Shown here: positions 1 to 5,004 of the stretch, piece by piece
Layout of the letters: each line of letters opens with the position of its first letter
How positions within the stretch are numbered: position 1 is the stretch's first letter
From: Clostridiales bacterium
GTDB lineage: Bacteria; Bacillota; Clostridia; Oscillospirales; Oscillospiraceae
Direction of reading: 5' to 3'
DNA length: 12,310 nt
Assembly (NCBI GenBank): GCA_004555705.1
Contig: SFHI01000039.1
Location: forward strand, 1-12,310
Translations under genes and position numbers: made by a program
The notes under the pieces: generated by a model
Seen by the model: only the letters and a program-made list of their open reading frames with translations
The model's database searches: none
What the model was told of the DNA's origin: nothing

Positions 1-60
1 CGCAGGCGTATTTCACTTGCGAAGCAAATTTCACAAATCCCGGAAGGGATTTATTTCGTT
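1..60. repeat. Array of small palindromes
   Basis: Two small hairpins are separated by a recurring 7-mer ATTTCAC (10-16, 28-34; the variant ATTTCG at 53-58). The first is TTGC/GCAA around GAA (17-27). The second is AAATCCC/GGGATTT around GGAA (35-52). The array seems to continue to the left of the window. Spacer-plus-hairpin arrays of this kind occur as dispersed intergenic repeats in Clostridia, but I cannot name the family. It lies directly downstream of the tRNA-Ser terminator. Confidence 0.5.
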
Positions 61-105
61 GAAAAGAAACAACCTTTGTCCGGTAGACAAAGGTTGTTTC
101 TTTTC
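61..105 (-). terminator. Rho-independent terminator of tRNA-Ser
   Basis: There is a perfect 20-bp inverted repeat (61-80 with 86-105) around a 5-nt loop. It begins directly after the encoded CCA of the minus-strand tRNA-Ser. Read on the minus strand, the descending arm is rich in U (TTGTTTCTTTTC), so it fits an intrinsic terminator. The perfect symmetry means it could also act on the plus strand. Confidence 0.8.
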
Positions 106-194
106 TGGCGGAGACGGTGGGATTCGAACCCACGTGGGATTGCTCCCAAACTGATTTCGAGTCAGCCCCGTTATGACCACTTCGATACGTCTCC
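106..194 (-). tRNA. tRNA-Ser (anticodon CGA)
   Basis: On the minus strand the acceptor arms GGAGACG (from 194) and CGTCTCC pair, followed by discriminator G and an encoded CCA (108-106). The anticodon arm GCTGA/TCAGT encloses the loop CTCGAAA, giving anticodon CGA, which reads UCG. A long variable arm (TTGGGA...TCCCA) typical of serine tRNAs precedes the T arm GTGGG-TTCGAAT-CCCAC. The length of 89 nt including CCA fits a class II tRNA. Confidence 0.95.
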
Positions 195-221
195 CTATTG
201 GCCGTTACTCACGACCGGGAT

Positions 222-250
222 ATTATATCAGCAAGTACCGGAAAAATCAA
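222..250 (-). promoter_or_regulatory. Promoter of tRNA-Ser
   Basis: On the minus strand there is TTGATT (250-245), a 17-nt spacer ending in TG plus one base, and TATAAT (227-222). This is a sigma-70/SigA-type promoter with an extended -10, placed about 28 nt before the tRNA 5' end. It overlaps the stop codon of the upstream small gene. Confidence 0.75.
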
Positions 251-513
251 GGGTTTTCCTTCCGTTTTGCAAGTTCCAGAATTCCCTTCATCTGCTCACA
301 GATTGCACCGTAATTCTCCCTGCGGTGAGGCCGCAGACACCCGGAGCAGTCCTTGATTCCCTTGTCCGTATACCGGAAGCTGCCCCCGCACTTCTCCCCC
401 AGGGCGTACAGCGGGCAGTAGCAGAACAGGCAGCTGAACCACTCCGGATCCGCCCCCTTGTGGCAGGGGAAATACTCACATTCCCTGTTCTGAAAAAAAT
501 CGTAATGGCTCAT
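247..513 (-). CDS. Small cysteine-rich metal-binding-like protein
   Basis: This is an 88-residue cytoplasmic protein with nine cysteines (residues 12, 17, 28, 31, 33, 42, 56, 59, 72) plus conserved-looking histidines at 18 and 63. The pattern ECEYFPCHKG, then CLFCYCPLY, CGG, KGIKDCSGC and PH matches my memory of the Cys-rich small domain family (Pfam zf-like, Cys_rich_small), found alone in Firmicutes or near cobalamin genes. A structural metal role is inferred; no enzymatic activity is known to me. The ATG start is supported by GGAG five bases upstream. The gene is monocistronic here, and its stop codon overlaps the tRNA-Ser promoter. A family search would confirm the domain. Confidence 0.8.
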   Translation of the reverse strand: MSHYDFFQNRECEYFPCHKGADPEWFSCLFCYCPLYALGEKCGGSFRYTDKGIKDCSGCLRPHRRENYGAICEQMKGILELAKRKENP

Positions 514-552
514 AACTTCTCCAATCCCCGGCCCCAGCCGGATTCGGGTGTG

Positions 553-751
553 AATTGTTGTTTACAGCACTAAAAAAGAAACTGTCATTGCGAACCAGTC
601 CGCTTTCCTGGTGTGGCAATCCCCCAACTTTTCAGGACGGTTTGTTCGGGCGTTTGTCCGTTTTTCGTACATTTCCCCCTAACCGGGGGATTGCCACGCC
701 ACTTAAGCGCACTGGCTCGCAATGACAGCGTTTATTTTGTAAACAACAATT
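553..751. repeat. Palindromic intergenic element A
   Basis: The outer inverted repeats AATTGTTGTTTACA (553-566) and its exact reverse complement (738-751) bound a 199-bp non-coding element. Inside is a long imperfect hairpin with arms of about 43 nt (583-625 and 685-727). The arms carry TGTCATTGCGA and GGCAATCCCCC, a motif seen in dispersed bacterial repeats. No target-site duplication is evident. It fills most of the 514-832 gap; 752-832 shows nothing recognisable. Confidence 0.75.
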
Positions 752-832
752 TTTCGTACTTCTTTGCATCGCAGGCAGCAATTCCTCTTGCGCTTTTCCA
801 CATCCGTGGTACAATTCAATCAGCATCCTTTT

Positions 833-1465
833 TCAAACCACCGTCCAGGGGTACACCCGGGGCGGCTCTTTCCGGAAGATCATCCGCTTTCCGGTGCGGG
901 GGTGGGTGAATTCCACCATGTGTGACCAGAGGGCGATTTCGCAGGGGTCCTCCCGGGTGTCGTACTTCCGCTCCCCCACCAGGGCCATTCCCCGGCTGGC
1001 AAACTGAACCCGGATTTGGTGGGTTCTGCCCGTGTGCAGCCGAATCCGCACCCGGCTGAGGTCCCCCGCCTGATTCAGTACCCGGTAGCTCAGCACCGCC
1101 TCCTGAATTCCCTTTCCCGGCTCCGCAGCCACATAGGTCATGCGCCTTGCCTTGTCCCGGCCCAGCAGGTCCCGCAACTGCCCTTCCTGAGGGGCGGGCG
1201 TGCCATGCACCACCGCCAGGTACTCCTTGCCGAATTCGTTCTCCCGGACCTGCCGGGACAGCTCCGAGGCAGCGGAAGCGGAGCGCGCCAATACCATCAC
1301 GCCGCCCACCACCCGGTCCAGCCGGTGAACCGTCCGCACGTCGGCCTTTTCCTCCCCAAGCTCTTTCCGTACCAGCTCCGGGACACCCCCCGGCTCGTCG
1401 GTGGACAGAACCCGCTGCGGCTTGACGCATACCACAATATCCGCATCTGAATAAAGAATCTCCAT
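833..1465 (-). CDS. RluA-family RNA pseudouridine synthase
   Basis: The 210-residue protein should convert a uridine of rRNA or tRNA to pseudouridine. The family signature HRLDR is at residues 47-51, with D50 as the catalytic aspartate, followed by VVGGVMVLA. The second signature GRTHQIRVQFA spans about 146-156 and leads into the conserved YDTRE segment. There is no N-terminal S4 RNA-binding domain, so it is short like E. coli RluA and unlike RluD. The start chosen is the ATG at 1465, six bases after GGGGGAG. The frame stays open much further upstream, antisense to the dehydrogenase gene, but that extension lacks domain sense. It is transcribed divergently from the dehydrogenase with a 72-bp gap. 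The exact substrate site cannot be told. Confidence 0.9.
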   Translation of the reverse strand: MEILYSDADIVVCVKPQRVLSTDEPGGVPELVRKELGEEKADVRTVHRLDRVVGGVMVLARSASAASELSRQVRENEFGKEYLAVVHGTPAPQEGQLRDLLGRDKARRMTYVAAEPGKGIQEAVLSYRVLNQAGDLSRVRIRLHTGRTHQIRVQFASRGMALVGERKYDTREDPCEIALWSHMVEFTHPRTGKRMIFRKEPPRVYPWTVV

Positions 1466-1537
1466 ACCATTCTCCCCCGCGCTTTCCCCTATCCTATCAA
1501 AAAAATAATGGCAATGCAAGTGAAAGGAGCCATGTTC

Positions 1538-2497
1538 ATGAAAATCATCATTCTGGATGGTCACGCCCTGAATCCCGGCGACCTGGATTGGGGCTGCCTG
1601 GACCAGTTCGGGGAGGTCACCCTCTACGACCGCACCGCAACAGAGGCCGAGGCCATCGCCCGGAGCCAGGGGGCGCAGATTCTGCTGACCAACAAAACCC
1701 CCATCACCCCCACTCTTCTGGACGCCTGCCCCAGTGTCAAGCTGGTCTGCGTTCAGGCCACGGGCTACAATGTGGTAGACACGGCAGCGGCCCGGGAGCG
1801 GGGCATCCCGGTGTGCAACGTTCCCAGCTACGGCACGGACGCTGTGGCCCAGTACACCTTTGCCCTGCTGCTGGAGCTGTGCCACCAAATCGGGCTCCAC
1901 AACACCTTGGTACACCAGGGACGCTGGAGCGAATGCCCGGACTTCTGCTTCTGGGCCACGCCCCAGATGGAGCTGGCAGGGAAAACCATGGGCATCATTG
2001 GCTTCGGCAAAATCGGCAGAGCCGTGGGCCGCATTGCCCGTGCCTTTGGGATGAATGTTCTCGCCTACAGCCGCAGCCAATGCGATGAAGGAGAGTCCAT
2101 CGGCAGCTACGTGGAGCTGGACGACCTTCTGCGGCGCAGCGACGTGGTTTCCCTCCACTGCCCCCTGTTCCCGGAAACCCGGGAAATCATCAACGCGCAG
2201 ACCATTGCCCGGATGAAGGACGGCGCAATCCTCCTCAACACTGCCCGGGGCCCCCTGATCTCCGAGGAGGCCGTAGCCCGGGCGCTTCATACCGGTAAAC
2301 TCCGGGGCGCGGCAATGGACGTGGTCACCCAAGAACCCATCCCCAAGGACAGCCCCCTGCTCACCGCTCCCAACTGCATCATCACGCCCCACATGGCCTG
2401 GGCCCCCACCGAAAGCCGGGAACGGCTGCTGGCCTGTGTGGTTGACAACATCCGCGCATTTCTGGAGGGTCATCCCCAAAACGTAGTCAATCCATAA
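1538..2497 (+). CDS. D-2-hydroxyacid dehydrogenase (glycerate dehydrogenase-like)
   Basis: The 319-residue cytoplasmic NAD(P)-dependent oxidoreductase interconverts a 2-keto acid and a D-2-hydroxy acid. The Rossmann motif GFGKIG lies at 155-160. The catalytic set of the family is visible: R237 in NTARGPL, E266 in TQEPIP and H285 in TPHMAWAP. The segment after the histidine resembles hydroxypyruvate/glycerate dehydrogenases (HprA type) more than lactate or phosphoglycerate enzymes, and there is no ACT domain, which argues against full-length SerA. The start at 1538 is preferred because AAAGGAG (1523-1529) is eight bases upstream; ATG 1532 would be too close. It is a single-gene unit that ends at a hairpin terminator. 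The substrate is inferred only. Confidence 0.9.
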   Translation: MKIIILDGHALNPGDLDWGCLDQFGEVTLYDRTATEAEAIARSQGAQILLTNKTPITPTLLDACPSVKLVCVQATGYNVVDTAAARERGIPVCNVPSYGTDAVAQYTFALLLELCHQIGLHNTLVHQGRWSECPDFCFWATPQMELAGKTMGIIGFGKIGRAVGRIARAFGMNVLAYSRSQCDEGESIGSYVELDDLLRRSDVVSLHCPLFPETREIINAQTIARMKDGAILLNTARGPLISEEAVARALHTGKLRGAAMDVVTQEPIPKDSPLLTAPNCIITPHMAWAPTESRERLLACVVDNIRAFLEGHPQNVVNP

Positions 2498-2508
2498 CCC
2501 AACCCGCG

Positions 2509-2551
2509 CAGCGGCCCCGGTTGAAATCCAACCAGGGCCGCTGTCTGTTGT
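2509..2551 (+). terminator. Terminator of the hydroxyacid dehydrogenase gene
   Basis: CAGCGGCCC-C-GGTTG (2509-2523) pairs with CAACC-A-GGGCCGCTG (2529-2543), giving 14 base pairs with one mismatch and a 5-nt loop. It starts 11 bp after the stop codon. The tail TCTGTTGT is only moderately U-rich. Confidence 0.7.
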
Positions 2552-2596
2552 ACAGTTTCTGCCGAATGCGTGCCAGATTGACCTGGCAGTACGACT

Positions 2597-2768
2597 AATT
2601 GTTGTTTACAGTTTTCAAACACGTTGCGTTTACACCGTAGGGGCGGATATTATCCGCCCGAACGCTTAAGTTTTTTGAGTGTTTTCGATAAAACAGGGTG
2701 CTTTGGTGGACGAAAGGTTGCGGGCGTCTAATAGCCGCCCCTACGGCAAAATCTCGGTAAACAACATT
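2597..2768. repeat. Palindromic intergenic element B
   Basis: The left boundary AATTGTTGTTTACA (2597-2610) matches the right boundary GTAAACAACATT (2757-2768) with one base missing. The interior is a second palindrome: arms 2635-2660 and 2721-2746 match at 23 of 26 positions, 12 of them perfect (CCGTAGGGGCGG). The left arm itself folds (GGGCGGATA/TATCCGCCC, 2641-2659). No coding content is supported in 2552-2817. Confidence 0.7.
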
Positions 2769-2817
2769 TACCTTTCTGCCAAATGAATTTGACATATGCG
2801 GGCCGCAATTTCCGCTT

Positions 2818-3330
2818 TTAACGCTCCTGTCCGCTCTCCTCCCGCATCCATCGCAGGGTGCAGGCCCGGTGATCCAGGGAGCCGTCCAGATACAGGGCAG
2901 TCTCCTGGATTCTCCGAAAACCCAGCCTCTCATGGAGTGCCAGGGAGGGAAGGTTACTCTTCGCCACGTGGGAATACACCGGTCCGTCCAGGGTCCCCAG
3001 CACCGCTTCCAGCAGCCGGGAGGCATAGCCCTTTCTCCGCTGCTGCGGCGCGGTTTCCAGCGCGTTTACCAGCACCCCGTCCCGGTAGGGCTCCAGGCGC
3101 AGGGCGCTGACATAGCTTCCGCCCTCTTCCCAGACGGCATATGCCGCCCCGGGTGTCCGGAAAAAGCATTCCCGCAGATACCGGTAGAAATCCTCCTCCG
3201 CCAGCCGCAGGCCGGCCCCGGCGGGTTCCTCCGGATAATCCCGCTCCGCTTTTTCCTGGTTTCCCTGGAGGTACACCCCCATCAGCGCCCCGAACCGCAA
3301 TTCCCGGAGGCTATGGGCCAGAATCAGCAC
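2818..3330 (-). CDS. GNAT-family N-acetyltransferase
   Basis: The protein of 170 residues probably transfers acetyl from acetyl-CoA to an unknown amine. Motif A, the CoA pyrophosphate loop, is visible as QQRRKGYAS (96-104), preceded by a beta strand with NALET. The C-terminal motif SNLPSLALHERLGF (125-138) is typical of the GNAT fold. The GTG start at 3330 is about ten bases after AAGGGG. No nearby ATG in frame has a better ribosome site. It follows the tsaD operon by 220 bp but is separated by an inverted repeat and a DnaA-box-like cluster, so it is probably a separate unit. The substrate cannot be assigned. Confidence 0.82.
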   Translation of the reverse strand: MLILAHSLRELRFGALMGVYLQGNQEKAERDYPEEPAGAGLRLAEEDFYRYLRECFFRTPGAAYAVWEEGGSYVSALRLEPYRDGVLVNALETAPQQRRKGYASRLLEAVLGTLDGPVYSHVAKSNLPSLALHERLGFRRIQETALYLDGSLDHRACTLRWMREESGQER

Positions 3331-3356
3331 CGTACGTCATCCCCTTTCGGGTTTTA

Positions 3357-3413
3357 TGTGAACAACCCGGGTTATTCACCGGTTTATGCACACTTTCCAC
3401 AGGTCTATCCACA
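3357..3413. promoter_or_regulatory. Cluster of DnaA-box-like 9-mers
   Basis: Several 9-mers match or nearly match the DnaA box TTATNCACA. TTATGCACA (3384-3392) is exact. TTATTCACC (3372-3380) and CTATCCACA (3405-3413) have one mismatch. TTGTTCACA lies on the minus strand at 3365-3357 with one mismatch, and CTTTCCACA (3393-3401) has two. The four plus-strand boxes start at steps of 12, 9 and 12 bp. They lie in the upstream region of the acetyltransferase gene. DnaA binding is inferred from sequence only. Confidence 0.5.
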
Positions 3414-3417
3414 GCCT

Positions 3418-3458
3418 GAAGGGAAATTCCACAGGCGAAAACCCCGGAATTTCCCTTC
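3418..3458. repeat. Perfect 13-bp inverted repeat
   Basis: GAAGGGAAATTCC (3418-3430) and GGAATTTCCCTTC (3446-3458) are exact reverse complements around a 15-nt loop. It lies 93 bp past the tsaD stop on the minus strand. It may mark the end of the operon transcript, but no U run follows on either strand, so it is not a classic intrinsic terminator. Confidence 0.6.
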
Positions 3459-3550
3459 AATATCCTACAATTCGTTACAATTTGTCATTTATCTTTGAAC
3501 AATTCATGAATATCCGTCCCAATATTCATTCACCCGGCCATGAATACACC
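3459..3550. other. AT-rich intergenic stretch
   Basis: About 29% GC between 3459 and 3531, against a window that is mostly near 60%. It contains the inverted repeat ATGAATAT/ATATTCAT (3506-3513, 3522-3529). It sits between the tsaD stop and the 13-bp inverted repeat next to the DnaA-box-like cluster. No gene is supported. Confidence 0.5.
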
Positions 3551-4567
3551 CTACAGAGCCTCTCCCAGGATGGATTTGGTGGCGTAGGCGTTCAGACGCA
3601 TATCCGCCACATTCCCCGCCAGGAATTCGTAGTAGGCCTGGGCGCCGATCATGGCCCCGTTGTCTCCGCACAGCTTCAGCGGAGGAAGATACACCCGCGC
3701 CCCCAGCTCCCGGGCCGCCATCAGAATATCCCCCCGAATCCGGGAGTTGGCGGCCACGCCTCCCGCCACGGCAACCTTCCGGTAACCCGTCCGCTCCAGT
3801 GCCATCACCACCCGGGGCGTCAGGGTATCCGACACCGCCGCCGAAAAGCTGGCGCAGAGGCTGGGGATGTCCAGCTCCTCCCCCACCTGTTCGGCGTGGT
3901 GGATCAGGTTCAGGCTGGCGGTTTTCAGCCCGGAGAAGCTCATGTTGAAGGGGTTTTCCCCGGGCTTGCTCCTGGGCAGCTCGTATTTCCGGTCATCCCC
4001 GGTGGATGCCATTTTGTCCAGGGCCGCACCGCCGGGATAGGGCATCCCCAGCACCCGGGCCACCTTGTCAAAGCACTCCCCCGCCGCGTCATCCAGGGTG
4101 GTGCCCAGAATCTCCATTTTTGTATAATCCTTCACATCCACCAGCATGGTGTGCCCCCCGGATACCACCAGGCACAGAAACGGCGGCTCCAGCTCCGGAT
4201 AGGCAATGTAGTTTGCCGCGATGTGTCCGCGAATATGATGGACAGGAATCAGGGGCTTGCCCATGGCGAGAGCCGCCGCCTTGGCGAAATTCACACCCAC
4301 CAGCACCGCTCCGATCAGCCCGGGGGCATAGGTCACCGCCACCGCGTCCAGGTCCTGCCGGGTCAATCCAGCGTCCAGCAGCGCCTGATCCGCCAGGGCA
4401 TAAATCGCCTCGATGTGCTTGCGGGAGGCAATCTCCGGCACCACGCCGCCATAAATCCGGTGCAGCTCCACCTGAGAGGCGATGCAGTCCGTCAGCACCT
4501 GCCGTCCGTCCCGGACGATGGCCACGGCGGTTTCGTCACAGGAGGATTCCACAGCGAGAATATTCAA
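3551..4567 (-). CDS. tsaD: tRNA t6A37 threonylcarbamoyltransferase TsaD
   Basis: The 338-residue protein transfers threonylcarbamoyl from TC-AMP to A37 of ANN-decoding tRNAs, working with TsaB and TsaE in bacteria. The N-terminal ILAVESSCDETAVA is the ASKHA-fold signature. H111 and H115 in HHIRGH are the metal ligands. LVVSGGHTML, NMSFSGLKTA, VAGGVAAN and CGDNGAMIG follow in family order. The length equals that of typical TsaD. The start is TTG at 4567, eight bases after AAAGGAG; it overlaps the rimI stop by four bases (4564-4567), implying coupled translation. It is the last gene of the cysS-polA-rimI-tsaD unit. The partner genes tsaB and tsaE are not in the window. Confidence 0.97.
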   Translation of the reverse strand: MNILAVESSCDETAVAIVRDGRQVLTDCIASQVELHRIYGGVVPEIASRKHIEAIYALADQALLDAGLTRQDLDAVAVTYAPGLIGAVLVGVNFAKAAALAMGKPLIPVHHIRGHIAANYIAYPELEPPFLCLVVSGGHTMLVDVKDYTKMEILGTTLDDAAGECFDKVARVLGMPYPGGAALDKMASTGDDRKYELPRSKPGENPFNMSFSGLKTASLNLIHHAEQVGEELDIPSLCASFSAAVSDTLTPRVVMALERTGYRKVAVAGGVAANSRIRGDILMAARELGARVYLPPLKLCGDNGAMIGAQAYYEFLAGNVADMRLNAYATKSILGEAL

Positions 4568-5004
4568 ATTTCCCACTCCTTTCTCAGAATGAGGGCGTCC
4601 TCCCGGGGGTCCCGGTAGTATCCCCGCCTCCGGCCGATTTCCACGAAGCCCAGCTTGGCATACAAGGCCCTTGCAGCCTCGTTGGAATCGCGAACCTCCA
4701 GGGTCAGGCACCGGCTGCCCCGCTCTTTCAGAGAAGCCACCAGCGCGTTCACCAGCGCTTCCCCCACCCCCTGCCGCCGGAATTGAGGCGCCACGGCCAG
4801 GTTCATCATGTCCGTTTCGTCCATCACCGTCTGGGAGCCCACATAGCCCGCAAGGCTATCCCCCTCCATGGCCACCAGCCACAGAGCCAGGGGGTTTTCA
4901 AGTTCCCCGGCCACGCTCTTTTCGCTCCAGGGCAAGGTAAAGCACAGCTTCTCCAGCTCCGCCACCTGGGAAACCTCTCCGGCGGTCATTTTCCTGAATT
5001 CCAT
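4564..5004 (-). CDS. rimI: Ribosomal-protein-alanine N-acetyltransferase RimI
   Basis: The GNAT enzyme of 146 residues is expected to acetylate the N-terminal alanine of ribosomal protein S18. The CoA loop RRQGVG is at 76-81. E103 (in TLEVRDSNEAA) and Y115 sit at the positions of the known catalytic Glu and Tyr of E. coli RimI. The C-terminal KLGFVEIGRRRGYY is typical. The ATG at 5004 shares one base with the polA stop codon and has GAGG about seven bases upstream. A longer in-frame start inside polA is possible but unneeded. The position next to tsaD is common in Firmicutes and supports RimI over a generic acetyltransferase. Confidence 0.93.
   Translation of the reverse strand: MEFRKMTAGEVSQVAELEKLCFTLPWSEKSVAGELENPLALWLVAMEGDSLAGYVGSQTVMDETDMMNLAVAPQFRRQGVGEALVNALVASLKERGSRCLTLEVRDSNEAARALYAKLGFVEIGRRRGYYRDPREDALILRKEWEI

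Noticed and set aside
76..573. Plus-strand 165-codon open frame
   Set aside because: It runs through tRNA-Ser, its promoter and the opposite strand of the cysteine-rich gene.
1532..1534. ATG 1532 or GTG/ATG codons further upstream as start of the dehydrogenase
   Set aside because: ATG 1532 is only two bases from AGGAG; ATG 1538 has the usual spacing and begins the conserved sequence.
1466..2479. Minus-strand open frame that extends the pseudouridine synthase to about 548 residues
   Set aside because: It is antisense to the dehydrogenase gene, its content is low-complexity shadow sequence, and the ATG at 1465 has a good ribosome site and gives the normal family length.
3357..3531. Calling this the chromosomal origin outright
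   Set aside because: Only one box is exact, there is no dnaA or dnaN nearby, and skew cannot be assessed in 12 kb; kept as a finding instead.
3386..4618. Plus-strand 410-codon open frame
   Set aside because: It is antisense to tsaD, which has all family motifs; the frame stays open because of GC-biased codons.
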